A DNA stretch of 64,000 nt, from the NCBI GenBank assembly GCA_005880985.1, contig VBIQ01000004.1, positions 62,001 through 126,000 on the forward strand. The letters run 5' to 3'. Positions 43,198 through 51,293 of the stretch are shown piece after piece (within the stretch, counting starts at the first letter, position 1; each line of letters opens with the position of its first letter). Source of the DNA: Chloroflexota bacterium (GTDB lineage Bacteria > Chloroflexota > Dormibacteria > Aeolococcales > Aeolococcaceae). Position numbers and translations under genes: made by a program. The notes under the pieces are model-generated. The model worked only from the letters and a program-made list of their open reading frames with translations, did no database searches and was not told the origin of the DNA.

Positions 43198-43830
43198 TCA
43201 GCTGCGGTGCTCGACCACCTCGATCCTCCAGCCCCGCTCACCACGCAGTGTCAGCGTCGCCTCGCGGGCCCGCCGCCGCTGTTCGTGGCGCACGAGGAGC
43301 ACGGCGACGATGAGCGCAGCCGGCCCCAGCGTCGCCGGCTCACCGGTGGCCAGCGCCACTCCCGCCGGTATGCCGACGACCACCGCGGCTCGATACCCAC
43401 CGGCGCGGCGTCCGAGGAACGCTGCGGCGAGGAGTGCGAACGCGGCGACGATGACGAAGACCTGGGGCAGGGCGGCGAGCAGTCCGGCCATCAGCGGCAC
43501 CATGCCGCGACCGCCTCGCCGGAACCCGATGGGGAAGGCGTCGCCGGCGACGCATCCCGCCAGGGCCAGCAGCACGAACCATGCCCGGTTGTCATAGGTG
43601 CGTGCTCCCGCCGCGACCACCACTCCCTTGACCAGCTCCAACGATGTGGCGGCCGCGGCAGCGCGCGGTCCGACCGCGACCATTGCATCGACGGCTCCGC
43701 TTCCCCCGCGGCCAACTCGCCGCAGGTCGATGCCGTGTCCGAGTCGCACCAGCAACCACGCTGCCGGAAGGGCCCCGATCAGGTAGCCACCGGCGAGGGC
43801 GCCGGCCACGCGCGCGACGGTGGTCGTCAT
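43198..43830 (-). CDS. PlsY-like (glycerol-3-phosphate acyltransferase family) membrane protein, divergent
   Basis: 210 residues from ATG 43830 (open to 43887). Polytopic: GALAGGYLIGALPAAWLLVRLG, later VLLALAGCVAGDAF, PLMAGLLAALPQVFVIVAAFALLAAAF. Resembles PlsY at motif 1 (GYLxGxxP) but motif 2 is degenerate: GRGGSGAVDAMVAVG replaces GSGNIGATNVLRT, so the acyl-phosphate transfer activity is uncertain. A basic tail (RHEQRRRAREATLTLRGERGW) follows the last helix. May make lysophosphatidate from PlsX-supplied acyl phosphate, or have lost that role. Confidence 0.7.
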   Translation of the reverse strand: MTTTVARVAGALAGGYLIGALPAAWLLVRLGHGIDLRRVGRGGSGAVDAMVAVGPRAAAAATSLELVKGVVVAAGARTYDNRAWFVLLALAGCVAGDAFPIGFRRGGRGMVPLMAGLLAALPQVFVIVAAFALLAAAFLGRRAGGYRAAVVVGIPAGVALATGEPATLGPAALIVAVLLVRHEQRRRAREATLTLRGERGWRIEVVEHRS

Positions 43831-43841
43831 CACCCCGAGCG

Positions 43842-43847
43842 TACTCT
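43842..43847 (+). promoter_or_regulatory. -10 box TACTCT, probable leaderless start
   Basis: TACTCT ends 8 nt before ATG 43856 of the methyltransferase gene. Confidence 0.45.
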
Positions 43848-43855
43848 GCGCCGTC

Positions 43856-44755
43856 ATGGGCACCGGACGGTTGCGGCCGTCGGCCATCCCCGAGTGGCCT
43901 CGGGCCTTCGACCGACGCCTCGAGCTCGACTGGAGTGACGCGGTGGTGAGTCGCCGCGTGCTCCTCGAGCACCTCGACCAGGACCACGATGGCGCCAGCC
44001 GTCGCCTGCCGGTGATCGAACAGCAGGTCCGGCGGCTGCTCCGACTGCTGCCCCCGCCGCCGGCCGACGTGCTCGATGCCGCCTGTGGCCCCGGGCTGTA
44101 CGCCGTCCGTCTCGCGCGGCGCGGTCATCGCGTGGTCGGCGTCGATGTGGGCCCGGCGGTGCTGCGGCACGCGCGAGGTCTCGCCCGCGAGTCCGGTGTC
44201 GACGTCGCCTTCGTGCACACCGACCTGCGCCAGCTCGAGCTCGTCGAGGCCTTTGATGCCGCGGTGCTCATCTATTACGTGCTCGAGGGGTTTCCCCGCG
44301 CTGCCCAGGAGCGCGTGCTCCGCCGTCTGGCGCGAGCCCTCCGTCCCGGAGGCCGGCTGATCGCCGAGCTGCGGGTGCGCCCCGATCAACCGCCAGGACG
44401 GGTCACCGCCTGGGATGTGGTCGAGCGGTCGCTGCTCTCCGACCGTCCGCACCTGCTGCTCACCGACACCACCTACGACGACCGGCGCCAGACCTACGTT
44501 CTGCGCGAGGTCGCCGTCCTCGACGACGGCACCGTCCGCGCGCAGCAGACCACCGGCCGGCTGATCCGCCTCGCCGACGTCACGCCGCTGTGCCGGCGCG
44601 CCGGTCTGGCTGTGCGCGCGGTGTACGACGGTTGGACGCGCTTTCGGGCCACGGCGCTTTCGGAGTCGCTGCTGGTGGTGGCCGAACGCACTAGCAGCCG
44701 GACGGCTGGGCGAGCACGACGGCGAGCATCAGCGGCTGCTGGTCACCGAGGGTGA
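43856..44755 (+). CDS. SAM-dependent class I methyltransferase
   Basis: 299 residues from ATG 43856. SAM-binding motif I VLDAACGPGLYAVRLARRGHRVVGVDVG, motif II region VDVAFVHTDLRQLELVEAFDAAVLIYYVLEGF and motif III LRPGGRLIAELRV. Acceptor unknown. The final 22 residues (TSSRTAGRARRRASAAAGHRG) run 65 bp into the converging lipoprotein gene and are probably a non-conserved extension. Divergent from the PlsY-like gene, only 25 bp apart. Confidence 0.88.
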   Translation: MGTGRLRPSAIPEWPRAFDRRLELDWSDAVVSRRVLLEHLDQDHDGASRRLPVIEQQVRRLLRLLPPPPADVLDAACGPGLYAVRLARRGHRVVGVDVGPAVLRHARGLARESGVDVAFVHTDLRQLELVEAFDAAVLIYYVLEGFPRAAQERVLRRLARALRPGGRLIAELRVRPDQPPGRVTAWDVVERSLLSDRPHLLLTDTTYDDRRQTYVLREVAVLDDGTVRAQQTTGRLIRLADVTPLCRRAGLAVRAVYDGWTRFRATALSESLLVVAERTSSRTAGRARRRASAAAGHRG

Positions 44756-45170
44756 GGACGGCGTGGTAGAGGCCGCCGGGGAGGGTGGGGTCGGGCGCCC
44801 AGCGAACCGAGTACTCCGCCACCGAACCGCCGCCGAGGACGACATTGCCGCAGGGGATGCCGCGCGGCGCCGCCGGCGCGTCCGAGTAGACGTGGAGGTC
44901 GGCCCGGTCGACGACGATCAACTGCAGCGGTCCCGGGCAGGCGGCGCTGTAGCGGGCCGGACCGGTCACGGTCATGGTGAAGGTCACCGCGCCACCGCTT
45001 GCCACCTGCTCGCGGTCGGCCTGGGCCCGGAGCGCGCCGGAGACGGTTACCGGCGGTGGTGGTGGCGACGCCCGGCGGCAGCTGGTGCTGCTCGAGCTCG
45101 GCGCCCCACCGCCACAAGCCAGCAGCGCCGCGCAGGCGGCACAGCCGAAGGCGGACGAGGCCCGGATCAT
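44691..45170 (-). CDS. Secreted lipoprotein, unknown
   Basis: 159 residues from ATG 45170. Lipobox at the N-terminus (AACAALLACGGG, Cys after LLA), a Ser/Pro linker (SSSSTSCRRASPPPPP), then an Ig-like or beta-sandwich domain (VTFTMTVTGPARYSAACPGPLQLIVVDRADLHVYSD, AEYSVRWAPDPTLPGGLYHAVLTLGD). Three to four further Cys suggest disulfides. Looks like the BsuPI/intracellular-proteinase-inhibitor type beta-sandwich, tentatively. Anchored outside the membrane. Confidence 0.75.
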   Translation of the reverse strand: MIRASSAFGCAACAALLACGGGAPSSSSTSCRRASPPPPPVTVSGALRAQADREQVASGGAVTFTMTVTGPARYSAACPGPLQLIVVDRADLHVYSDAPAAPRGIPCGNVVLGGGSVAEYSVRWAPDPTLPGGLYHAVLTLGDQQPLMLAVVLAQPSGC

Positions 45171-45265
45171 GCAGCGGCCACAGGGTAGCTACCATTGGCG
45201 GCCGGCGGTGCCGGCCCGGTTCCGCCGTCCCGGTTGGACGCCGCCTGGCAGGGAGAGGTGACCCG

Positions 45266-47341
45266 ATGCCGACGCCCGATCGCATCCGCAGTGTGGCCGT
45301 CCTCGGTCACAGCCACGACGGCAAGACCACGCTGTGCGAGGCGCTTCTCAACACCGCCGCGGCCACGCCGCGGATGGGTTCCACCGACCAGGGGACATCG
45401 ATCCTCGACTTCGACCCCGAGGAGCAGCGCCGCTCGATCAGCATCTCGACCGCGGTGGCGCACTGCGACTGGAACGACGTGCGCATCAATCTCCTGGACA
45501 CTCCCGGGTTCCAGGATTTCGTCGGCGAGGTGGCCGAGGCGCTGGTGGCCTCCGAGGGAGCGGTGCTGGTGGTGAGCGCCACCGGCTCGGTGCCGGTCGG
45601 CGCCGAGCTCGCCTGGGAGCAGATGACCTCCGCGCAGGTTCCTGCGATCATCGTCGTCAACCGTATGGACAAGGAGCACGCGGCGTACGAGGCAACCGTC
45701 GATGCGCTCCGTGAGACCTTCGGGCGCAAGCCGATCGCGGTGGCCGTGCCCATCGGCGCCGCCGAGGCGTTCATCGGCTTCGTCGACCTGGTTGACGACC
45801 GTGCCTACGAGTTCGACGACCGCGGCGGAGCCCGCGAGGTCCCGCTGCCCGATGCCATGCGCAACGAGATCGAGCGTGCTCACACTGCCCTGGTGGATGC
45901 CGCCGCCGAGACCGACGACGCGCTGCTCGAGAAGTATCTCGAGGGCACCGAGCTGACCGACGACGAGGTGCGCGGCGCCCTCCACACGGCCGCGCTGCAG
46001 GGCACCCTGCTCCCCGTGGTTCCCGCCGCGGGCCTCCTGCGCAAGGGTGCCGGCCTGGTGCTCGACTCCATCAACCGATACCTGCCGTCGCCGAAGGAGC
46101 GAGTGCGTCGCGGACGGGATGCCAAGGAGCAGGAGGTGGAGATCCCGTGCGATCCCGACGGCCCTCTCTGCGCCCACGTCTTCAAGACCACTGCCGACCC
46201 CTTCGGCAAGATCAGCTTCATCAAAGTGCTCCGCGGCACGCTGCGCGCTGATATGCATCCGCTCAACGTGCGCAGCGGTCAGGAGGAACGGCTCGCGCAG
46301 CTTGGACAGCCGATAGGCAAGCAGATCGTCACCGCGCCGACCATCGTCGCCGGTGACATCGGAGTCGCCACCAAGCTTGCCACCACCGCCACCGGAGACA
46401 GCCTGTGCGCCAAGGAGGCGCCCCTCGCCCTGCCGGCGATCCCGCTGCCGGCCGCCGCCTACACCATGGCGATTCACGCCAAGAGCAAGGGCGACGAGGA
46501 CAAGATTCACAGCGCGCTCGTCCGCCAGAGCGAAGAGGATCTGACCTTCACGGTCGACCGCGATCCGGTCACCGCCGAGGAGCTGGTGCACGGCCTCGGT
46601 GACACCCACCTCGACGTCACCCTGGAGAAGATCAAGCGCAAGTTCGGCTGCGAGGGGCGGCTGTCGGTGCCACGGATTCCCTATCGCGAGACCATCACCG
46701 GGACCGCCCGCGTTCACGAGCGCTACAAGAAGCAGTCCGGTGGTGCCGGTCTGTTCGGTGACTGCACCATCGAGGTGGAGCCGCTCCCGCGGGGTGGCGG
46801 CTACGAGTGGCAGGACAAGATCTTCGGGGGCTCGATCCCGCAGCAGTTCCGTCCTTCGGTGGAGAAGGGCGTGAAGCAGACCATCGAACAGGGGGCGATG
46901 GCGGGTTATCCCATCGTCGACGTGCGTGTGCGCCTGGTCGACGGCGCCACCCACCCGGTCGACGGCAAGGACATCGCCTTCCAGCTGGCCGGCGCGATGG
47001 CGATGCGCAAGGCGGTGGTCGAGGCGGGGCCGGTGCTGCTCGAGCCGATCATGAACGTCCGGGTCACCGTTCCCGACACCCTGATGGGGGACGTGATCAG
47101 CCTGCTCAACGGCAGGCGAGGCAAGGTGGCCGGGATGAATCCCACCGGGGACGGCCGCACCGAGGTCAGCGCATCGGTGCCGCTGGCGGAGATGTTCACC
47201 TTTCCCATCGACCTGCGCGCCGCCAGCCAGGGGCGCGGCCGCTACGCGATGGAGTTCTCCCATTACGAGGAGGTCCCCGCGCAGCTGGCGCAGCCATTGG
47301 TCGACAGCTTCCGCAAGGAGCACGCCGCAGCGGCATCGTGA
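45266..47341 (+). CDS. Elongation factor G-like GTPase (EF-G2/FusA-like paralogue)
   Basis: 691 residues from ATG 45266 with AGAGGTG 6 nt upstream. G1 GHSHDGKTT, G2 region GTSILDFDPEEQRRSISISTAVA, G3 DTPGFQDF, G4 NRMD (NKxD variant); domains II-V follow, with CAHVFKTTADPFGKISFIKVLRG, KIKRKFGCEGRLSVPRIPYRETI, HERYKKQSGGAGLFGDCTIEVEPL and the C-terminal VTVPDTLMGDVISLLNGRRGKVAGM. The HSHDGKT P-loop and NRMD are marks of the EF-G-like group distinct from housekeeping EF-G; role (back-translocation, ribosome splitting or other) unclear. 37 bp upstream of the peroxiredoxin, likely one operon. Confidence 0.92.
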   Translation: MPTPDRIRSVAVLGHSHDGKTTLCEALLNTAAATPRMGSTDQGTSILDFDPEEQRRSISISTAVAHCDWNDVRINLLDTPGFQDFVGEVAEALVASEGAVLVVSATGSVPVGAELAWEQMTSAQVPAIIVVNRMDKEHAAYEATVDALRETFGRKPIAVAVPIGAAEAFIGFVDLVDDRAYEFDDRGGAREVPLPDAMRNEIERAHTALVDAAAETDDALLEKYLEGTELTDDEVRGALHTAALQGTLLPVVPAAGLLRKGAGLVLDSINRYLPSPKERVRRGRDAKEQEVEIPCDPDGPLCAHVFKTTADPFGKISFIKVLRGTLRADMHPLNVRSGQEERLAQLGQPIGKQIVTAPTIVAGDIGVATKLATTATGDSLCAKEAPLALPAIPLPAAAYTMAIHAKSKGDEDKIHSALVRQSEEDLTFTVDRDPVTAEELVHGLGDTHLDVTLEKIKRKFGCEGRLSVPRIPYRETITGTARVHERYKKQSGGAGLFGDCTIEVEPLPRGGGYEWQDKIFGGSIPQQFRPSVEKGVKQTIEQGAMAGYPIVDVRVRLVDGATHPVDGKDIAFQLAGAMAMRKAVVEAGPVLLEPIMNVRVTVPDTLMGDVISLLNGRRGKVAGMNPTGDGRTEVSASVPLAEMFTFPIDLRAASQGRGRYAMEFSHYEEVPAQLAQPLVDSFRKEHAAAAS

Positions 47342-47378
47342 CCCCGCGCGTCTGCCCATCCGCCCAGGAGGCATGAGC

Positions 47379-47846
47379 ATGCCCGTCCCTCACCCCGGCC
47401 AGGAGGCACCCGACTTCGATCTTCCCACCAGCGGTGGCGGCCGCCTGCGGCTCCGCGACCTGCGCGGCAGGCGGGTGGTTCTCTGGTTCTTCCCCAAGGC
47501 CGACACCCCTGGTTGAACGCGTGAGGCTGAGGGATTCCGTGACGAATCTCACGCGCTGAACACCAGCGGCGCGGTCATCGTCGGGATGAGCGAGGACGAC
47601 ACCGCCACCCTCGACGCCTGGATCCGTAAGCTCGATTATCCCTACGTGCTTGTCTCGGACACCGACCACTCGACCCTGGAGGCCTATGGCGTCTGGGGAG
47701 AACGCGAGTGGCAGGAACACCGGTACATGGGAATCCTGCGCACCAGCTTCCTCATCGGTCCCGAGGGCGTCATCGAGCGTGTCTGGGAGAACGTCAAGCC
47801 GGGAGACCATGCGCGCGAGGTGGTCGAGGCGCTGCGTGCGGCCTGA
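47379..47846 (+). CDS. Selenocysteine-containing peroxiredoxin (Bcp/PrxQ type), in-frame TGA at codon 46
   Basis: 155 residues if the TGA at 47514-47516 is read as selenocysteine. Start ATG 47379 has AGGAGG 7 nt upstream (ATG 47373 is too close). Before the TGA: thioredoxin-fold strand VVLWFFPKADTPG; after it: TREAEGFRDE, then AVIVGMSEDD, YVLVSDTDHSTLEAYGVWGERE and TSFLIGPEGVIERVWENVKPGDHAREV. Bcp proteins have Cys exactly here (TPGCTxEAC), so U46 is the peroxidatic residue. The usual resolving Cys is Glu and no other Cys exists, so a 1-Sec mechanism with external reductant is expected. An 8-bp hairpin (SECIS) follows directly. Reduces hydroperoxides. A plain nonsense mutation is unlikely because both halves keep normal codon use and length. 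Confidence 0.88.
47517..47556 (+). promoter_or_regulatory. Bacterial SECIS element
   Basis: Immediately after the TGA, CGCGTGAG (47518-47525) pairs perfectly with CTCACGCG (47548-47555), enclosing a 22-nt apical part that contains GGGATTCC. A hairpin starting 1-2 nt after the Sec codon is the position bacterial SelB requires, although the apical loop differs from the E. coli fdhF type, as is normal outside Enterobacteria. Confidence 0.8.
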
Positions 47847-47922
47847 CACCACCGATCAGGCACGTTGACCATCCAGCCCTCTATCCTCGAGCGCCGATCG
47901 CAGAATGTTCGGAGGGACCACC

Positions 47923-48609
47923 GTGGGTGAGATGGTCGAGTTCCCCAGCAACGGCCAGAAGGCATCCGGGTACCTCGCCACCCCGTCGAGCGGCGCCGGT
48001 CCCGGCGTCGTCGTCATCCAGGAGTACTGGGGGCTGATGCCGGAGATCAAGGCCTACTGTGACCAGCTGGCCGGTGAGGGCTTCACCGCGCTGGCGGTCG
48101 ACCTGTACCACGGTGAGACCACCCGTGAGCCCGATGAGGCTGGCAAGAAGATGATGGCCCTTCAGCTGGACCGCGCCCGCAAGGAGATGTCCGGTGCGGT
48201 GTCGTGGCTGCTGCAGGGCGACCGGGCCCGCGGAGACGGCGTCGGCGTGGTCGGCTTCTGCATGGGCGGCGGCCTCGCCTACCTGCTGGCCACCGACCGG
48301 CCCGAGGTCCGCGCCTGCGTGGCCTACTACGGCGTGATTGCGTGGCCCGGCGTCAAGGCGGACTTCGGCCGGTCGCGGGCCGCCTTCCTGGCCCACTACG
48401 GCGACAAGGACGCGTTCTGCTCGCGAGAGATGGTCGATGCGCTCGAGCAGCAGATCGCAAGCGCGGGGCGCAGGGTGGAGTTCCATCACTACCCCGGCCT
48501 CGATCACGCCTTTGCCAACGAGGTCCGGCCCGAGGTGTACAACGCCGAGGCGGCGCAGCTCGCCTGGGACCGGACCCGTGCCTTTCTCCGGCAGCACCTC
48601 GCCGAATGA
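47923..48609 (+). CDS. Dienelactone hydrolase family protein
   Basis: 228 residues from GTG 47923, with GGAGGG 6 nt upstream; ATG 47905 lies before that site. Catalytic Cys113 in VGFCMGGG, acid in HYGDKDAF, His in GLDHAFAN. Core strands GPGVVVIQEYWGLMPEIKAYCDQLAGEGFTALAVDLYHGE are classic for carboxymethylenebutenolidase-like enzymes. Cytoplasmic esterase/lactonase, substrate unknown. Its likely terminator lies inside the converging P450 gene (48684-48717). Confidence 0.95.
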   Translation: MGEMVEFPSNGQKASGYLATPSSGAGPGVVVIQEYWGLMPEIKAYCDQLAGEGFTALAVDLYHGETTREPDEAGKKMMALQLDRARKEMSGAVSWLLQGDRARGDGVGVVGFCMGGGLAYLLATDRPEVRACVAYYGVIAWPGVKADFGRSRAAFLAHYGDKDAFCSREMVDALEQQIASAGRRVEFHHYPGLDHAFANEVRPEVYNAEAAQLAWDRTRAFLRQHLAE

Positions 48610-48627
48610 CGGGGTCGAGAGCGGCGG

Positions 48628-49959
48628 CTAACGATTGGTCGCGATCACTCGGGTGCCCCGCGCCGGTACGAAGGTGACGGCCTCCCGCCTCACCCGCTCC
48701 AATTCGGGTGAGGCGGGCCGCAGCCGGACCTGGCGCAACACCGTGGGGATGACGGTGCGCATCTCGAAGATGGCGAAGCTCGCACCCAGGCAGCGACGGA
48801 TGCCGCCGCCGAACGGCAACCAGCCGTACGGCTCCGGCGCCTGCTCCAGGAAGCGCTCGGGACGAAACGCATCGGGGTCGGGGTAGATGTCGTCCCGGTG
48901 GTGGGTCAGCCAGATGTTGGGGGCCACCACCGTGCCCGGCGGCAGGTGATAGCCGGCGATCTCGAAGGGGGCGGTGAGGCGTCGCGCCACCGCCAGGATC
49001 ACCGGACGGACACGCATCGTCTCGCGAATGACGGCGTCGAGCCAGGCGGTCTCGCCACGCTCCAGCTCGTGCTCGAGCCGCCGCAGCGCGTCCGGATGAT
49101 GGAGCAGCAGGTCGAAACACCACGCCAGCGAGGTCGCGGTGGTCTCGTGGCCGGCGAGGAGCAGCGTCATCAGCTCGTCGCGCAGCTCGACGTCGCTGAG
49201 CTGGTTGCCCTGCTCGTCGCGAGCCTGGAGCAGCAGGGCCAGGATGTCGCTCCGTTCCGCCAGCCGCGGGTCGCGCCGGCGGGCGGCGATGAGTGCGTAG
49301 ATCGCCTCGTTGACCCGCGCGTTTCGCTGCACGAAGCGTCCCCACGGAGAGTGTCCGCCGAGCTCATGGCGGAGCCATGGCAGCAGCATCAGCGGGGAGT
49401 TGGCCACCGCCAGCATGTCGGTGATCAGGTCGCGCAGCGCCGTCACCTCGTCGCTGACGTCGACGCCGAAGACGGCGCGGATGATCACCTCGAGGGTGAT
49501 CGCCTGCATCGACCGGCGCAGGGCGAAGACGCGGTTGCGCGGCCACCCGGCCACGGTCTCTCGGGTGACCGTCTCCATGATGCCGGCGTACCCCTGCATG
49601 CGCTCGCCGTGGAAGGGCGGCAGCATCAGCCGTCGCTGGCGCAGGTGCTCCTGGCCGTCGAGGAGCAGCACCGAGTGGCGCCCCAGCACCGGCTCGAGGA
49701 TGGCGTTGGCCTCACCGGCGTGGAGTACGTCGCTGTCGCCGGTGAACACCGTCTTGATCAGGTCGGGGTGGGCGAGGTTGACGATGGGCCCGTCGACGGG
49801 GAGGTTGACGGTGAAGATGTCGCCGAAGCGGCGCTGGCAGCTGGCCATGAACTGGGTCGGCCAGCGCACCCAGAGGACCACCTGCGCGGCCCGCGGGAGC
49901 CTCGATCCCGGCGGCCGAACTCCCGCGGCTCGTCGCGGCAGGGTGGAGACGGACGCCAT
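48628..49959 (-). CDS. Cytochrome P450 (paralogue of the 12070 gene)
   Basis: 443 residues from ATG 49959. I-helix AGHETTATSLAW, K-helix ETMRVRP, PERF and heme loop FGGGIRRCLG with Cys390. Shares long stretches with the P450 at 12070-13419 (e.g. DVELRDxLMTLLLAGHETTATSLAW, LPFGGGIRRCLGASFA, xQAITLxVIxRAVFG), so the two are members of one subfamily that duplicated in this lineage. Soluble; redox partners not in the window. Start at ATG 49959; no strong ribosome-binding site. Confidence 0.95.
   Translation of the reverse strand: MASVSTLPRRAAGVRPPGSRLPRAAQVVLWVRWPTQFMASCQRRFGDIFTVNLPVDGPIVNLAHPDLIKTVFTGDSDVLHAGEANAILEPVLGRHSVLLLDGQEHLRQRRLMLPPFHGERMQGYAGIMETVTRETVAGWPRNRVFALRRSMQAITLEVIIRAVFGVDVSDEVTALRDLITDMLAVANSPLMLLPWLRHELGGHSPWGRFVQRNARVNEAIYALIAARRRDPRLAERSDILALLLQARDEQGNQLSDVELRDELMTLLLAGHETTATSLAWCFDLLLHHPDALRRLEHELERGETAWLDAVIRETMRVRPVILAVARRLTAPFEIAGYHLPPGTVVAPNIWLTHHRDDIYPDPDAFRPERFLEQAPEPYGWLPFGGGIRRCLGASFAIFEMRTVIPTVLRQVRLRPASPELERVRREAVTFVPARGTRVIATNR
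48684..48717. terminator. 13-bp perfect hairpin inside P450 3' end
   Basis: CCCGCCTCACCCG, 8-nt loop, CGGGTGAGGCGGG. It lies 75 bp after the stop of the plus-strand dienelactone hydrolase and 56 bp before the stop of the minus-strand P450 that contains it. By position it may end plus-strand transcripts. Confidence 0.45.
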
Positions 49960-50083
49960 GGCGGAAATGGTGACGGAACCGTCCCCGGGGTCGCGGGGCC
50001 CCAGCCGACCGCCGAGCTGGCAGGCCCCGCCGGCCGGGCTTCCCGAGCCCCGCCGGCACCCCGCCCACCCGCCGAACTCGGCT

Positions 50084-50130
50084 CCAATTCGGGGGAGCCT
50101 GGTTGCAATTCGGGGTCCGGTTCGTAGAAT
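50084..50130 (+). promoter_or_regulatory. Promoter TTGCAA-N16-TAGAAT with AATTCGGGG direct repeats
   Basis: -35 TTGCAA (50103-50108), 16-bp spacer, -10 TAGAAT (50125-50130). CAATTCGGGG occurs at 50085 and 50106, 21 bp (two helical turns) apart, the second overlapping the -35; an inverted copy CCCGAATTGG lies at 50168-50177 just before the ribosome-binding site. Looks like an operator set. Confidence 0.6.
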
Positions 50131-50189
50131 ACGGCCGATCGTGGCGGGAGGCCGCCCGCGAATTCAGCCCGAATTGGAGGAGAACCCGA

Positions 50190-50339
50190 ATGGCGGTCAC
50201 CGGCTACTGCCTCAAATGCAAGAAGACGGTCGAGATCAAGGACGCCCAGCCGATCACCATGAAGAACGGCAAACCAGCGACCACCGGCGTCTGCCCGACC
50301 TGCGGGACCAAGATCTACAAGATCGGCAAGGCGGCCTGA
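50190..50339 (+). CDS. DUF5679 mini zinc-ribbon protein
   Basis: 49 residues from ATG 50190 with GGAGGAG 8 nt upstream. Two Cys-x2-Cys knuckles, CLKC near the start and CPTC near the end, flank PITMKNGKPATTGV. Matches DUF5679, tiny single-domain proteins that are common in Chloroflexota and archaea; they resemble ribosomal-protein-like or nucleic-acid-binding zinc ribbons, function unknown. It has its own strong promoter and a strong terminator, so it is a monocistronic, probably well-expressed gene. Confidence 0.88.
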   Translation: MAVTGYCLKCKKTVEIKDAQPITMKNGKPATTGVCPTCGTKIYKIGKAA

Positions 50340-50374
50340 TCTCGGCCAGACGGCGCGGGGCCGGACCCGCGTCG

Positions 50375-50412
50375 CAGTGAGCCCCGGCACCTCCCGACGC
50401 CGGGGCTCACTG
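50375..50412. terminator. 14-bp perfect bidirectional hairpin
   Basis: CAGTGAGCCCCGGC, 10-nt loop, GCCGGGGCTCACTG, between the converging DUF5679 (+, stop 50339) and pheA (-, stop 50407) genes, overlapping the pheA stop. Strong stem without a T-run on the plus strand. Confidence 0.7.
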
Positions 50413-51240
50413 CTGTTCGACCGGCCGGGCCGCTCTCGGGTACGAGCCGAGCACCCGCAGCCCGACCGTCAGCGCCCGGACCTCGTCGAGGGCGGCCGCC
50501 ACCGCCGAGTCCAGCTCGTGACCCTCGCAGTCGATCAGGAAGTAGTAGTGGCCGAGGGCGGCCTTGGTCGGGCGTGACTCGATCTTGGTCAGGTTGATGC
50601 CGCGATCGGCGAACGGCCGCAGCGAGGCCAGCAGCGCCCCGGGACGGTCGGCGGCGAAGGCGTAGACGATCGAGGTGCGGTCGGTCCCGGTCGGCGCCGG
50701 GCGGCTCCGGCCCAGGGCGACGAAGCGGGTGGCGTTGTCGGCGAAGTCCTGGATGTCCGCCGCCACCACCTCCATCCCGTAGAGGCGCGCGGCTGCCTCG
50801 GTGCCGATGGCGGCGAGCCGGTTGGAGTGCACGCAGGCGGCCACCGCGGCGGCGGTGCTCACCGCGGGAAAGACCTGGGCGGCGGGGAGACGCTGTCGCA
50901 GCCAGCCGCGGCACTGCGCCACCGCCTGGCCGATGGAGATCACCTGCTCCACGTCTTGCAGCCGGGTGCCGGGACGCGCGATCAACTGATGACGGACGGA
51001 CAGCACCGTCTCACCGACGATCGGCGGCGAGCCGTCGCCGATGAGCAGATCGAGGGTGATCGGCACGCTGCCCTCGGTGCTGTTCTCGATCGGTACCAGC
51101 GCCTCGTCGACCAGTTGCTCGGTGACCGCGCCGACGGCCTCGGGGATGTCGGGAAGGGGCACCAGCACCGCGTCCGGATAGCGCTGCTGGGCGGCCTCAT
51201 GGGAGTACGTCCCCTCCGGCCCCAGGTAGGCGACCCGCAC
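50407..51240 (-). CDS. pheA: Prephenate dehydratase
   Basis: 277 residues from ATG 51240. Catalytic domain: MRVAYLGPEGTYSHEAA, VPIENSTEGSVPITLDLL, VEQVISIGQAVAQCRGWL, STAAAVAACV, AAIGTEAAARLYGMEV and the TRF motif NATRFVAL whose Thr is catalytic. C-terminal ACT domain with GALLASLRPFADRGINLTKIESRP for phenylalanine feedback. Converts prephenate to phenylpyruvate. No chorismate mutase domain is fused. Same pathway as aroF at 20.7 kb. Confidence 0.97.
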   Translation of the reverse strand: MRVAYLGPEGTYSHEAAQQRYPDAVLVPLPDIPEAVGAVTEQLVDEALVPIENSTEGSVPITLDLLIGDGSPPIVGETVLSVRHQLIARPGTRLQDVEQVISIGQAVAQCRGWLRQRLPAAQVFPAVSTAAAVAACVHSNRLAAIGTEAAARLYGMEVVAADIQDFADNATRFVALGRSRPAPTGTDRTSIVYAFAADRPGALLASLRPFADRGINLTKIESRPTKAALGHYYFLIDCEGHELDSAVAAALDEVRALTVGLRVLGSYPRAARPVEQQ

Positions 51241-51293
51241 CGGCTACCGGCCCCCGGTCGGCTGTGGGCGCATCACCTCGACCCGACAGCCAG

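Noticed and set aside
47514-47516. Nonsense mutation or frameshift making the peroxiredoxin a pseudogene
   Set aside because: The TGA replaces exactly the catalytic Cys, the frame is otherwise intact, a strong ribosome-binding site is present and a perfect hairpin follows.
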